From: Borrelia sp. HM | Lineage (GTDB): Bacteria > Spirochaetota > Spirochaetia > Borreliales > Borreliaceae | Length of the DNA: 64,000 nt | Assembly (NCBI RefSeq): GCF_019669085.1 | Contig: NZ_AP024401.1 | Location: forward strand, 806,001-870,000 | Reading direction: 5' to 3' | Shown: positions 53,599 through 63,831 of the stretch, piece after piece | Layout: each line of letters starts with the position of its first letter | Position numbering within the stretch: position 1 is the stretch's first letter | Notes under the pieces: model-generated | What the model was told of the DNA's origin: nothing | Seen by the model: only the letters and a program-made list of their open reading frames with translations | The model's database searches: none | Program-made: the position numbers and the translations under genes

Positions 53599-54862
53599 AG
53601 TTTATATAGTTCTTGAATTTTGTAAGTATTTTTTAATTACTTTTTTATTTTTTTTCTTTGTGTTTTTCGTCAATCAAATACTTTTTTTTATGAGGGTATT
53701 GCTTCAAAACTATGTTCCATTTTTCAAAGCTTTTACTTTTGTTATATATTCGCTTCCTATGGTTATTAACCTTTCACCTCCATTTGCAGCTTTGCTTTCA
53801 GTTGTGCTTACTATTTATAGGTTTAAACTTCATAATGAAATATTAGCTTTTAGATCAATTGGACTATCTGTTTTTGATTTATTATTGCCATTTTTAAAAT
53901 TAGGTCTAGTTATTGCATTGATTTCTTTTATTGCAAATGATTTTTTGCTCCCTCTTGGTTCTATTGGTAGATTGAAAATTTTTAATGAAATAAAAGAAGA
54001 AGTGCCCCATTTGATATTAAAACCTTATTCAAGCAAACAGTATGGAGATTTGATATTTGTATCAGGAGAAAAATCTGATACTGGATATAAAAATGTTACT
54101 TTCTTTGATAATACTAGACTTAAAGGTTATGATAGAATATTTATGGCAAAGGAACTTAATATTAAAAAAGAAAGCTATCAAGTGTATTTCATTTTAAATG
54201 ACGTTTTATCGATCGCTTTAACAGAAGATCAGAGTGGATTTTATGATTATTTTTATGCTGATCGGATGAAATATTCAATTGAGCAAGTTACTTTTAGTGA
54301 TAATTGGTTATTAAGTAGTGTTACTCCATCGCAAATGAGTATAAGAGATGTTATGAAACTTATTGTTAAACAAAATAATTTAGTCAAAGATTTAAATATC
54401 AAAAATAATTTAGAGGAAGACTTTTTGAGTTTAAATCTTACAAATACTTATTTAAATTATTTATATGATAAGAACAACTTTTTTAATGAAGATTCTGTTC
54501 TTGAAAATTTACATTATTTGTATGAATTAAATTTAAATTATACTCCTTATGAAGATCTAATTATGCAGAAAAACCATGCTCTTTTTTATCTTGAATTTTA
54601 TCAAAAAATTAGTTTACCATTGTCTGTTTTATTTTTTATTTTTTTAGCTTTTGGTATGGGTATGTATTCAAATAAAAAATATTCCATTATTCTTGAACTT
54701 GTGATTTCAATTCTTATTTGCGTTTTCTATTGGACGATGTTTATTGGTGGAAAAGTGTATACTGTGCAGAATGCTGCAAACCCTTTTATTGTAACTGTTT
54801 TGCCAAATTTATTGTTAATTTTTATGGGTTTAATACTCTTTTTTAGACTTTTAAAAAAATGA
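53573..54862 (+). CDS. lptF: LptF-like permease (YjgP/YjgQ family)
   Basis: 429 residues with three N-terminal membrane segments (about 12-120), a periplasmic beta-jellyroll (about 125-330) and three C-terminal segments (about 335-427). The family stretch YSLPMVINLSPPFAALLSVVLTIYRFKLHNEILAFRSIG is clear. In most Gram-negatives LptB2FG extracts LPS. Borrelia has no LPS, and published work on a Borrelia LptD homologue points to lipoprotein surface export instead. It is followed directly by lptG (ATGA overlap). Confidence 0.85.
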   Translation: MKLLKNNYEVYIVLEFCKYFLITFLFFFFVFFVNQILFFMRVLLQNYVPFFKAFTFVIYSLPMVINLSPPFAALLSVVLTIYRFKLHNEILAFRSIGLSVFDLLLPFLKLGLVIALISFIANDFLLPLGSIGRLKIFNEIKEEVPHLILKPYSSKQYGDLIFVSGEKSDTGYKNVTFFDNTRLKGYDRIFMAKELNIKKESYQVYFILNDVLSIALTEDQSGFYDYFYADRMKYSIEQVTFSDNWLLSSVTPSQMSIRDVMKLIVKQNNLVKDLNIKNNLEEDFLSLNLTNTYLNYLYDKNNFFNEDSVLENLHYLYELNLNYTPYEDLIMQKNHALFYLEFYQKISLPLSVLFFIFLAFGMGMYSNKKYSIILELVISILICVFYWTMFIGGKVYTVQNAANPFIVTVLPNLLLIFMGLILFFRLLKK

Positions 54863-55932
54863 GAGTAGATAAGCTTTTTATAAGTAATATATTATCGACT
54901 TTTTTGGTTATGAATTTATTCTTCGTGATATTGCTTGTGCTTTTCGATTTGTTTACCAATATTTTTAATTATATTGATAACAATCTTAGTATTAATGATA
55001 TCATTTATATTTATTATCTTTATTTGCCAAAATCTTTTTCAGATGGTTTGGCTTTATCTTTTCTTTTTGCTATTTCTAATCTTATTGGTAATCTTTCCAT
55101 GAGAAATGAAATGATAGGGCTTTTTAGTTGTGGTATTTCTATTTTTAGGATACTAATTTCAATAATTATAATTAGTATTTTGATTTCAATAATACTATTT
55201 TTTTTTGATAATTATTTAGTTGTAGATACTGTTACTAAAAGGGATATTTTTCTTAAAAAAAGTATTGGTAGTAGTAATAGTGTTAATGATGATAAAAATA
55301 TAATCATTAAGGATTTTGCAAGAGAAATTTATAATCTTAGGAGTTATGATATTAAGAATAAGACTATTTCAAAATTAATGATTATATTAAAAGATCAAGA
55401 TGATAATTTTAAAAAACGGTATGATATAAATAAGGCAGAATGGATTGATAATAAATGGCAACTTTATGGTATAAGAGAGTTTTCGAAGGTGGAGCGCGAC
55501 GTTATAGAAAAATTCTATGAGGTTCTTGATGGAAGCGGGATTATTAATTTAGATCCTGAGTATATTAAAGTAATTATGCTTTCTTCAAAAACATTGAATT
55601 TTTCAAAGCTTATTAATTGGATTTGGGATCTTAAGAGAGAAAATTTAGATTATTCTGAAGCTTTATTTGATTTGCTAAATAGGATATTTTTTTCATTTAG
55701 ACTCATACTTCTTAGTTTTACTGTGGTTTTTGTAAGTCTTGCTTTGAAAAAAAATATTTTTATATGGAGTTTACTAAATAGTATTGCATTTGCAGTTGTA
55801 TATGTTATTGCAATAACAATTTTTAACTTTTTAGCTGATCTTGGCTATCTGCCTATAGCAATTGCAAGTTTATTACCCACTGTTTTGTTTATTATTATTA
55901 ATTTTGTTATTTATAATCTTGTATATAAGTAG
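54859..55932 (+). CDS. lptG: LptG-like permease (YjgP/YjgQ family)
   Basis: 357 residues, same six-span plan as LptF: YYLYLPKSFSDGLALSFLFAISNLIGNLSMRNEMIGLFSCGIS is the conserved first half, with a jellyroll at about 120-255 and three terminal spans. The coupling to lptF implies a heterodimer; the ATPase (LptB) is not in this window. Assignment of F versus G is by order and sequence impression. Confidence 0.82.
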   Translation: MRVDKLFISNILSTFLVMNLFFVILLVLFDLFTNIFNYIDNNLSINDIIYIYYLYLPKSFSDGLALSFLFAISNLIGNLSMRNEMIGLFSCGISIFRILISIIIISILISIILFFFDNYLVVDTVTKRDIFLKKSIGSSNSVNDDKNIIIKDFAREIYNLRSYDIKNKTISKLMIILKDQDDNFKKRYDINKAEWIDNKWQLYGIREFSKVERDVIEKFYEVLDGSGIINLDPEYIKVIMLSSKTLNFSKLINWIWDLKRENLDYSEALFDLLNRIFFSFRLILLSFTVVFVSLALKKNIFIWSLLNSIAFAVVYVIAITIFNFLADLGYLPIAIASLLPTVLFIIINFVIYNLVYK

Positions 55933-55950
55933 TGGGTATTTAGGAAGTAT

Positions 55951-57078
55951 ATGTTTAATATAATTAAAAATGATAAAAATTCTTATGCAAGGCTTGGCAT
56001 ATTGGAACTTCCTCATGGCAAGGTAAAAACCCCATGTTTTATGCCGGTTGGTACTTTAGGTGCTATGAAAGGTTTAAAGCATGATGTCCTTAATCAATTA
56101 GGATGTAATTTAATACTTGCAAATACTTATCATCTTTATTTAAGGCCTGGTATTAATGTAATTAAAGAATATGGAAGTTTGCATAATTTTACATCTTGGA
56201 AGAAAAATTTATTGACGGATTCTGGGGGATTTCAGGTTTTTTCTTTATCTAATTTTAGAAAAATTGAGACTGGTGGAATAAATTTTAAATCTCATATTGA
56301 TGGTTCTAAGCATTATTTTACACCTGAGAGTGTTTTTAAGATGCAAGAAATTTTTGAAAGTGATATTATTATGGCGCTTGATATTTGTAGTTCTTACGGT
56401 ATTGATTATAGTGAGGCAAGTTTATATACAAATATTACAACCTCTTGGGCTCGTCGTACATTGAGTGCTTATAAAAATCGGAAAGAGGGATATAATGGTC
56501 TTTTATTCTTAATAACCCAAGGTAATTTTTTTAAAGATTTGAGAAAAAGAAGTACTGAGGATATTGTGGGATTAGATAGTCCTGGTGTAGCCATTGGTGG
56601 TATTTCTGTTGGAGAACCAAGAGATAAATATTTAGAAATTCTTGAATATAATTCTTCATTAATACCTAAAAATAAGCCAAAGTATGTTATGGGGATTGGT
56701 ACTCCACACTATATATTAGAAGCAATATATTATGGTGTTGATATTTTTGATTGTGTTAATCCTACCAGAATTGCTAGGCATGGTTCACTTTTAACCGATA
56801 ATGGAATATTGCGTATTAAGAGGGCTGAATTTGCTGTTGATACTTCTCCTGTTGAGCAAGGTTGTTTTTGCACTTTGTGTACAAGATATTCAAGAGGGTA
56901 TTTAAGACATCTAATTAAATCAGGAGAAATTTTTGGAATTATGTTGGCTAGTGAGCATAATATTTATTATATGTTTAGACTTATTGAGAGAGCCCGAAAT
57001 GCAATTATGAATGATGATTTTGCAAAATTTAAAAAGCTTTATTTAAACAAGTATGATGAAGGTAATTTTAATGAGTAA
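55951..57078 (+). CDS. tgt: queuine tRNA-ribosyltransferase
   Basis: 375 residues. It swaps guanine 34 for preQ1 in GUN tRNAs. [13 protein letters not shown] holds the substrate Asp (near residue 91), [18 protein letters not shown] and [33 protein letters not shown] the catalytic region, and [17 protein letters not shown] plus a later His the zinc site. All are intact. It overlaps the murJ start by 8 bases. Confidence 0.95.
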   Translation: MFNIIKNDKNSYARLGILELPHGKVKTPCFMPVGTLGAMKGLKHDVLNQLGCNLILANTYHLYLRPGINVIKEYGSLHNFTSWKKNLLTDSGGFQVFSLSNFRKIETGGINFKSHIDGSKHYFTPESVFKMQEIFESDIIMALDICSSYGIDYSEASLYTNITTSWARRTLSAYKNRKEGYNGLLFLITQGNFFKDLRKRSTEDIVGLDSPGVAIGGISVGEPRDKYLEILEYNSSLIPKNKPKYVMGIGTPHYILEAIYYGVDIFDCVNPTRIARHGSLLTDNGILRIKRAEFAVDTSPVEQGCFCTLCTRYSRGYLRHLIKSGEIFGIMLASEHNIYYMFRLIERARNAIMNDDFAKFKKLYLNKYDEGNFNE

Positions 57079-58594
57079 AGATATTTTTTCAACAATTATT
57101 GTAATGGTTTCAATTTTTTTTTCTCGTATAATGGGTTTTATTAAGGTAAAGGTATTTTCTTATTATTTTGGGGCAAATCTTGAATCAGATATTTTTAATT
57201 ATGTTTTTAATATTCCAAATAATTTGAGGAAGATTCTTTCAGAAGGTGCAATGACATCGGCTTTTATGCCTGAATTTATTTATGAAAAAAATAAATCTAA
57301 TAAGCATGCTATTGATTTTTTTAGGCAGGTTATTACTTTTAATGTTATAAGTATTAGCTTTGGTATTTTAGTTATGATTTTTTTTTCTAAACAAGTTATA
57401 TATTTTATATCTTCTTATAGAGGCAGTCATTTAGAATCAGCGAGTTATATGTTTAATTATTTAGTACTTTATATATTGCTTATAAGCTTAACTTCAGTAT
57501 TTGCATCGGTTTTAAATGCTTATAAGATTTTTTTTATTCCATCTTTTTCTCCAGTTATGCTCTCTTTTAGTGTGATATTAAGTATATATCTATTTTATAA
57601 TCAATATGGAATATATAGTGCTGTTATTGGTGTGATTGTTGGTGGAATTTTGCAGTTTGTAGTCCAGATTATAAATTGTATTTATATTGGCATTGTATAT
57701 AAACCAATATTTAATTTTAATAATCCTGCATTTTTAAGGTTTTTGAAACGATGGTTACATATGATTTTATCGGCTTTGGTTTCAATTGCTACTCAGCAAA
57801 TTTCTTTTGCATTAGCATCAACCCTAGATATTGGGAGTGTTTCTGTTTTAAGTAATGCAATTGTTTATTATCAGCTTCCTGTTGGAATTTTTTATGTATC
57901 TATTTCTACAGTTATTTTTCCTAAAATGACCGAATATGCTTCTATGGGAAATAAAAAGGGATTAAATATGATTTTAAATCAGGGAATTGATATTTTAATT
58001 TTTATTTTGGTTCCTATTTCATTTTTATTATATATTTGGGCTGGTCCTATTTTAAATTTATTGCTTACAGGCGGTAAATTTTCTGTATATGATACGCAAA
58101 GGACCGTTAATGTGTTGCAGTATTTTTTAATTGGATTACCATTTTCTTCCATTTTTGGGTTTTTTCAGAAATATTATTTTTCAATTTGTAATTCAAAAAT
58201 CCCGCTTTACTTGAGTCTTATTTTTGCTGTTATTGATATTGCTATTTCAGTTTTTGGTATTAACCTTTATAAGGTAGATATTTTGCCTATCGCACAATCA
58301 GTTTCTTTTGCCTTATGTGTGATTATTTTTTATTTTGTTGGATTAAAGAATGGAATGAAACTAAAATTTGTAATGTCGTTAATAGCCTTTATAAAAGCAT
58401 TTATTTCCCTTATACCTTTATATTTGTTTTATACTCTTTTTAAAAACTTTAAGTGGGATATAGGGTTTAGTTTTAGTAATTTTTGTTTATTAACTTTTGT
58501 AGGTATTGGTAATATTATTATTTTAATATCCTGTTATTATATGCTTGGTGTTAATAAAGTTTTTAAATTTATTGGTAGAGAGGAGATCGTTTGA
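57071..58594 (+). CDS. murJ: MurJ lipid II flippase (MviN family)
   Basis: 507 residues, about 14 membrane segments of the MOP superfamily. [52 protein letters not shown] is the MurJ signature, with the conserved arginines in the central cavity. It flips lipid II, made by MurG, to the periplasmic side. ATG 57071 follows GAAGG and overlaps the tgt end; upstream in-frame ATGs lack such a site. Confidence 0.93.
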   Translation: MSKDIFSTIIVMVSIFFSRIMGFIKVKVFSYYFGANLESDIFNYVFNIPNNLRKILSEGAMTSAFMPEFIYEKNKSNKHAIDFFRQVITFNVISISFGILVMIFFSKQVIYFISSYRGSHLESASYMFNYLVLYILLISLTSVFASVLNAYKIFFIPSFSPVMLSFSVILSIYLFYNQYGIYSAVIGVIVGGILQFVVQIINCIYIGIVYKPIFNFNNPAFLRFLKRWLHMILSALVSIATQQISFALASTLDIGSVSVLSNAIVYYQLPVGIFYVSISTVIFPKMTEYASMGNKKGLNMILNQGIDILIFILVPISFLLYIWAGPILNLLLTGGKFSVYDTQRTVNVLQYFLIGLPFSSIFGFFQKYYFSICNSKIPLYLSLIFAVIDIAISVFGINLYKVDILPIAQSVSFALCVIIFYFVGLKNGMKLKFVMSLIAFIKAFISLIPLYLFYTLFKNFKWDIGFSFSNFCLLTFVGIGNIIILISCYYMLGVNKVFKFIGREEIV

Positions 58595-60018
58595 AAAATT
58601 TAGAATTTATTTTTTTCTTTTTCATTATTTTTGATATTTTTGCTATTAAGTCTCCAGAATTATCAACTATCTTTTTATTGTCTCAACAGTCTGGGTCTGA
58701 AAATGATAAGAACATAAATGAAAATTATTTTAAGAGTGATGTTACGAAAAATCCTAATTTTGACAATACTAATTTAAATCTGAAGCGAGTAAGTGATGTG
58801 ATTTCTTATGGGCTTGATGTTCAAGTTATTGAAATTATTAATAGTCTTAAAAAATCAGGTGATGGTGAATATAATTCTTTACTTAAGAATCGGTTACAAA
58901 AAACTTTTAATGTTGATCTTAAATTATCAATTTTTGATTTATTCTTGTCACTTAAATATTCAGGGGCTGTTGATACTGCTAATTATATTCTTGATAATTA
59001 TGAGATCAATAAATATCCCAATAATTTGATTAATTTATCAATTTTATATCTTAAGGAATTTAGTGATAAGGATTCATTAAAGAAAAAACTTATTAATATA
59101 CTTCAAAATAAAGCAGGTAATGTTGCTGCTGCTGCTGCTTATTATCTTGGTGAGCTTTCTTCTCCTGAGTATTCAAAAGATATGATGGATGTTTATGATA
59201 GGTATTCTGGTGATGATGGAGTTAAATCAGCAATACTGATTGCTCTTGGTAAATCTAGTGCTGTTGATTATGAGAATAGATTTTATGAAATTTCTATGGA
59301 TAGTTATGAAAATTCGTCAATTAAGGCATCCGCAATTAGGGCATTATCATATTTTACGCCTGAAAAAATAACACAAAATGTTGGGTTATATCTTCAAAGT
59401 AGCAATAACAATTATTATATTAAATCTGCCATTTTAGAAGCACTTTCAAGAGATATATCTGCAAAATCAAAAGAGATATTGCAAGATTTTTTAAGAGATT
59501 CTGATGAGAACATTAGAGTTAGTGCTGTTAATGCTATTAAAGGTCATGGCGATATTGTTTCAAAAGAGATTTTAACTTATAAGATTAAAAGTGATCCTTC
59601 TTTGAAAGTCAGAGAGGCATCTGCTAAAGTTTTAATAGATATGGGTTCTGGTTATGAGGGAATACAAGATATAATGTTTGATTCTATCCTTGAGAGAGAC
59701 TTTAAACTTAATATGTTTGGCTATCTTTTAGATAAAGATGTAAGTTCTGCACTTTCAATTGCTTTAAAACTTTTAGAAAAGGAAAATATTAATAAACCCT
59801 CAAAGGTACTTATAGGTATTGCTATACTTCTTTCAGCTAAAAAGGGTAATTTTGATGATTTTTATTCTAAGATCATTAATAGTCAAAATATTAATTTGAT
59901 GAATCTTGCAGTAAAGGGAGCTGCTTATAATAAATCTTCTTTACTCTCAGGTAGACTTCAAGAGATCAAGAGAACGACTAATTCTACATATTTAAGGAAA
60001 CTTTTAGAAAATTATTAA
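58591..60018 (+). CDS. exported HEAT-repeat protein
   Basis: 475 residues with a TTG start overlapping the murJ stop. A hydrophobic signal (about 4-20) suggests periplasmic location. From about 75 on it is a HEAT/armadillo-like solenoid: NKAGNVAAAAAYYLGELSSPE, DGVKSAILIALGKSSAVD, SSIKASAIRALSYFTPE, ENIRVSAVNAIKGHGD, LKVREASAKVLIDMGSG. Such solenoids bind proteins. Partner unknown; linkage to murJ hints at an envelope role. Its stop overlaps that of convergent coaBC. Confidence 0.8.
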   Translation: MKNLEFIFFFFIIFDIFAIKSPELSTIFLLSQQSGSENDKNINENYFKSDVTKNPNFDNTNLNLKRVSDVISYGLDVQVIEIINSLKKSGDGEYNSLLKNRLQKTFNVDLKLSIFDLFLSLKYSGAVDTANYILDNYEINKYPNNLINLSILYLKEFSDKDSLKKKLINILQNKAGNVAAAAAYYLGELSSPEYSKDMMDVYDRYSGDDGVKSAILIALGKSSAVDYENRFYEISMDSYENSSIKASAIRALSYFTPEKITQNVGLYLQSSNNNYYIKSAILEALSRDISAKSKEILQDFLRDSDENIRVSAVNAIKGHGDIVSKEILTYKIKSDPSLKVREASAKVLIDMGSGYEGIQDIMFDSILERDFKLNMFGYLLDKDVSSALSIALKLLEKENINKPSKVLIGIAILLSAKKGNFDDFYSKIINSQNINLMNLAVKGAAYNKSSLLSGRLQEIKRTTNSTYLRKLLENY

Positions 60019-61187
60019 TATAGTATTTTTAAGATTTCCTTTGCAGTTTCTTTTTTTGACATTTCAGGCAGTTCCCTAACGTTATTTTGGTCTATTATAT
60101 AAATTTTATTTAAGTTTGATCCGAAATATTTTAAATCATTAGCAATGATATAATCTAATTGTTTAGTTTTTAATTTTTCTTTAGCCTTTTCTATTAAAGT
60201 TTCGTTTTCTTGAGCACAAAATCCAATAACAATTTGGTTTTTAGTTTTATTTTGACCTATATATTTTATTATATCTGGATTTTGAATGAACTTTATATGA
60301 AGATCTTTCATAATATTTTTTTTGATTTTAATCTCATAAATTTTCTCAGGCCTAAAGTTTGCCACAGCAGCAGTACCAATTATTATATCGAATTTTTGAT
60401 ATATATTTATTGCTTCTTTATACATTTCTGATGCTGTCTTGATTTTAATAACGTTTATTCCATAAGGATTTTTTTCATTGCTTGGTCCTGTAATTATTGT
60501 TACATCAGATCCAAGATCTCGTGCTTCTATTCCTAAATTAAAGCCCATTTGACCAGTTGATTTATTTGAGAAGTAACGAATGGGATCTAATGCTTCTTCG
60601 GTTCTAGACGCAGTTATAAGTATTTTTTTACCTTTTAAAGGTAATTTTGGGTTTAATTCGTTTAATATTATATTTAAAATATCATTTTCATTTTTAAGTC
60701 GCCCAATAGCGTTTAAAGAGCATGCCAAAAATCCTTCATCAGGTTCAATAAATTTGTAATTATATTGTTTTAATTTTTTAATGTTTTCTTTTAAGATAGG
60801 ATTTTGGTACATTATGTTATTCATTGCTGTTGCAAAATAGACTGGAACTGTGCTTGCAGATATGACTGTGCTTAATGCATCATCAGCAATACCTGAGGCT
60901 ATTTTAGAAATAGTATTGTATGTGGCTGGAATAATTAATATTAAGTTTGCCCATCTTGCTAGGTTTATATGCTCTATCTCTTCATGAGTTGTATTCCACA
61001 AACTTTTAATTACTTTATTTTTAGAGATAGTTTCTAATGTTAGAGGGGTAATAAATTTTGTTGCATTATCCGTCATTATGACTTTGACATTATATCCTCT
61101 TTTGACTAAGTTTGAGATGATATAAACAGCCTTGTAGGCTGCAATTCCTCCGCATATTCCTATTAATATATTTTTATGTTTGTTCAT
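60015..61187 (-). CDS. coaBC: bifunctional CoaBC (phosphopantothenoylcysteine synthetase/decarboxylase)
   Basis: About 390 residues from ATG 61187. The CoaC flavoprotein half has ILIGICGGIAAYKAVYIISNLVKRG and the PAxMNxxM-type ATAMNNIMYQNP (near residue 125). CoaB begins around residue 185 (KILITASRTEEALDPIRYFSNKSTGQMG, IGTAAVANFRP). It turns 4'-phosphopantothenate into 4'-phosphopantetheine. An in-frame ATG at 61205 lies on a -10 element, so I prefer 61187. It sits beside panF, the pantothenate importer. Confidence 0.93.
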   Translation of the reverse strand: MNKHKNILIGICGGIAAYKAVYIISNLVKRGYNVKVIMTDNATKFITPLTLETISKNKVIKSLWNTTHEEIEHINLARWANLILIIPATYNTISKIASGIADDALSTVISASTVPVYFATAMNNIMYQNPILKENIKKLKQYNYKFIEPDEGFLACSLNAIGRLKNENDILNIILNELNPKLPLKGKKILITASRTEEALDPIRYFSNKSTGQMGFNLGIEARDLGSDVTIITGPSNEKNPYGINVIKIKTASEMYKEAINIYQKFDIIIGTAAVANFRPEKIYEIKIKKNIMKDLHIKFIQNPDIIKYIGQNKTKNQIVIGFCAQENETLIEKAKEKLKTKQLDYIIANDLKYFGSNLNKIYIIDQNNVRELPEMSKKETAKEILKILY

Positions 61188-61203
61188 CTTTATTTTATAT
61201 AAC

Positions 61204-61213
61204 ATTATATAAT
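61204..61213. promoter_or_regulatory. overlapping divergent -10 elements between coaBC and yhdT-panF
   Basis: TATAAT occurs on the minus strand at 61209-61204 and on the plus strand at 61208-61213. The minus one has a fair -35 (TTCAAA) 17 bases upstream; the plus one has none convincing. Divergent transcription from one small region is possible. Confidence 0.35.
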
Positions 61214-61243
61214 TGTATTTAACATTTTTGAAAGGAGTTTTGG

Positions 61244-61441
61244 TTGATAACTAAAGTATTTTTTGCAGTTATTGCAATATATTTTTTTTTATTTATGTGG
61301 TGGCTTTTTTCATATTTTTTGTCTTACTTTTCTATTGCGATATTTAATATTCCTCTGTGGTTTGTGCTGTCATGTATTTTCTTGCCTATTTTCAGTTTGT
61401 TATTAGTGTGTATTTTTGTGAGCATTTTTAAAAATGACTAA
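61244..61441 (+). CDS. yhdT: YhdT-like small membrane protein (DUF997)
   Basis: 65 residues with two membrane segments (about 5-35 and 40-60). A TTG start after GAAAGGAG. It overlaps the panF start by 8 bases. Small DUF997 proteins lie directly upstream of panF in many bacteria including E. coli; whether they are subunits is not established. The assignment rests on size, topology and position. Confidence 0.75.
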   Translation: MITKVFFAVIAIYFFLFMWWLFSYFLSYFSIAIFNIPLWFVLSCIFLPIFSLLLVCIFVSIFKND

Positions 61442-62858
61442 AAGTTCTTTTTTATTTTTTATCTTTTTGATTTTATATTGTACTTTTGGCCTTTTTATTA
61501 GCAAAAAAAAAGAAGGAATTTTATTTTTGCATAATTATTTTCTTGCGAATAAAGGTCTAAATTTTTTTATTATGTCATTACTTGTGGCTTCTAGCTATAT
61601 TAGTGCTAGTAGTTTTATATCAGGACCTTCGGCTGTTTATAAATATGGATTATCTTTTATATTTTTAGCAGTTATTCAAATTCCTACAAGTTTAATTTTA
61701 TTTGTTATTGTTGGTGAGAAATTAAATTTAGTATCTAAAAAGATTAATGCGATAAATATTATTGATTATATTAGATATAGATATTGCAGTCGCTTTTTAG
61801 CTCTTGTTAGTAGTTTAGTAATTATTTTCTTTTCCTTGTTTTTAGTATCAGCTCAGATTATGGGTGGTGCTAAACTTTTAGAAGTTTTTTTTAATATTAA
61901 TTACACTGATGCTCTTATTTTCTTCTCTTTATCTGTGTTTTTATATGTTTGCTTAGGAGGATTTAAGATGATAGCATACATGGATTTAATACAAGGAATT
62001 TTAATGTTCATATCGTCTATACTACTATTTTCTAAATTATCTGATTTAGGAGGTGGAATTAGTAATATCTTTAAAACAGCCAAATTAAATCTTAAAAATG
62101 AATTATTTTTACCATCAAACTTGAATTTAACAATTGAATATATAATTTCTTTTTGGATATTAATAGGAGTTGGGGCATTAGGATTACCACAATTTGTTAA
62201 TAATTTTATAGCATTTAAAGACAGGAGAGCTATTAGATTTTCTCTTCCTATTGTTACTTTTGTAATAGGATTTTTGGTTGTCATTATGCATTTAATAGGT
62301 TTTTTTTGTCTTGTCATTTTTCCTGAATTTGAACCAAACGATAAAGTTATTTTAAATGTAGCATTAAAGGTATTAAACCCTGGAATTTTAATTTTATTTT
62401 TTATAGGTCTTTTATCAGCAATAATGTCTACAATAGATTCAGGTTTTCTTTTTTTATCTTCCATTTGGGTAAAATCAATATTGTTATTAAGTGAAAAAAT
62501 TGGAGATAAGGTTGGAATTAATAAAATTATTGTTATTTCTAATGTTTTTTTTATGTTAATCATAGTGTCTTTATCTTTTAAACCATATGACTTTTTGCTT
62601 TTTTTAAATATTTTTGCAATTGGAGCTTTAGAAGTTGCATTCTTTTCTATTATTGTTTTTGGGCTTTATTTAAATTTTGTAAGTAAAATAGCAGCTTTTA
62701 TTTCTCAATTTTTGGGACTTTTCAGTTATTTAAACATCATTTTTTATAATGAAGTAGGCAGTGGTTGTCATTTTCATCCTGTTATTCCTTCGCTTTTTAT
62801 CTCTGTATGTTCATTTTTAATAGTTAATTTTATTTGTAAAAAATATAGTAAAATTTAG
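61434..62858 (+). CDS. panF: sodium/pantothenate symporter
   Basis: 474 residues, a 13-span sodium:solute symporter (SSF). LLVASSYISASSFISGPSAVYKYGLSFIFLAVIQIPT near residues 48-85 and GALGLPQFVNNFIAFKDRRAIRFSLPIVT, with LLSAIMSTIDSGFLFLSSIW near residue 325, are family features including sodium-site serines. It imports vitamin B5 for CoaBC encoded alongside, needed because Borrelia cannot make pantothenate. Family specificity is supported by the yhdT and coaBC neighbours. Confidence 0.88.
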   Translation: MTKSSFLFFIFLILYCTFGLFISKKKEGILFLHNYFLANKGLNFFIMSLLVASSYISASSFISGPSAVYKYGLSFIFLAVIQIPTSLILFVIVGEKLNLVSKKINAINIIDYIRYRYCSRFLALVSSLVIIFFSLFLVSAQIMGGAKLLEVFFNINYTDALIFFSLSVFLYVCLGGFKMIAYMDLIQGILMFISSILLFSKLSDLGGGISNIFKTAKLNLKNELFLPSNLNLTIEYIISFWILIGVGALGLPQFVNNFIAFKDRRAIRFSLPIVTFVIGFLVVIMHLIGFFCLVIFPEFEPNDKVILNVALKVLNPGILILFFIGLLSAIMSTIDSGFLFLSSIWVKSILLLSEKIGDKVGINKIIVISNVFFMLIIVSLSFKPYDFLLFLNIFAIGALEVAFFSIIVFGLYLNFVSKIAAFISQFLGLFSYLNIIFYNEVGSGCHFHPVIPSLFISVCSFLIVNFICKKYSKI

Positions 62859-62877
62859 TTTTATGTGTGGTTTATAT

Positions 62878-63831
62878 ATGAAAAGTTTTGGTAAATATAA
62901 TGTTATTAATGTTCTTAAGAATGATGATGGTAAAAGACTTGATGCAGTTTTAATAAAGTTTTTAAAATTTCCTAAATCTAAAATAATCAAACATATTAGA
63001 AATGGAGATATTCTTTTAAATAATTTAAAGGTTTCTTTTTCTCATAGAGTTTTTAAGGATGATGAAATTTTTTTATATAAGCCTTTATTACAAAATTTAA
63101 GTTTTAGTTTAAAAAAAATTGCAGTTATGGATGAAACTGATGTATTAAGAGATATAAAGGGAAGAATAATATATGAAGATGAAGATTTGCTTGTAATTAA
63201 TAAGCGTAAAGGAGTTCTGGTGCATGGAGATAAATATTCGCTTGATAATTTAATTAGCGCTTATCTTGTAAGTGAAAATCTTAAGTCTCTTAGTTTTAAA
63301 CCCTCGGCTGTGCATAGACTTGATAGGAATACCTCAGGGCTTATTATTTTTGTAAAAAATATAGATTCTGCAAGACTTTTAAGTCATGCATTTAAGCATG
63401 GTTTTGTTACTAAAAAGTATTTAGCTTTACTTGATGGTGAGATTAAGAAACCTTTAACTTATAGAAACTTTTTATGTCGTGATAGGGTCTTAAGAAGAAC
63501 TTTTGTTGTTAAGGATACAGATAAATGTAATTCTATAACTGATATTAAACCAATTTTATTTTCTAAATTTGCAACACTTGCAGAAGTGTCCATTAAAACA
63601 GGATTTACACATCAAATACGTGCTCAGTGTGCTTTTAATAGACATGCCTTAATTAATGATAAAAAATACGATTCTAAATTTAGAAGAACCAATTACTTTT
63701 TACATTCTTTTTTGATAAAATTTAACCAGTCATTGTTTTTAAGAAATGAGTTTTTTGCTGAACCTAGTTCAGATTTTTTAAAGCAGATAAGTAACATTTT
63801 TGGTGTATATGATTTTGAGGGATTTATTTAA
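62878..63831 (+). CDS. RluD/RluC-type rRNA pseudouridine synthase
   Basis: About 317 residues from ATG 62878; ATG 62863 is also in frame. An S4 RNA-binding domain (about 14-75; RLDAVLIKFLKFPKSKIIKHIRNGDILLNN) precedes the RluA-fold catalytic domain with Asp in AVHRLDRNTSGLIIF (near residue 147), and FTHQIRAQCAFNRHALINDKKY toward the end. It modifies 23S rRNA; the exact site (RluC or RluD) is not decidable here. Its end overlaps the next gene. Confidence 0.9.
   Translation: MKSFGKYNVINVLKNDDGKRLDAVLIKFLKFPKSKIIKHIRNGDILLNNLKVSFSHRVFKDDEIFLYKPLLQNLSFSLKKIAVMDETDVLRDIKGRIIYEDEDLLVINKRKGVLVHGDKYSLDNLISAYLVSENLKSLSFKPSAVHRLDRNTSGLIIFVKNIDSARLLSHAFKHGFVTKKYLALLDGEIKKPLTYRNFLCRDRVLRRTFVVKDTDKCNSITDIKPILFSKFATLAEVSIKTGFTHQIRAQCAFNRHALINDKKYDSKFRRTNYFLHSFLIKFNQSLFLRNEFFAEPSSDFLKQISNIFGVYDFEGFI

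Noticed and set aside
61901..62563. A 220-codon open frame on the minus strand
   Set aside because: It lies wholly antisense to panF, whose membrane topology and SSF motifs are clear. The antisense frame is Lys/Ile/Asn/Pro-rich and shows no family features.
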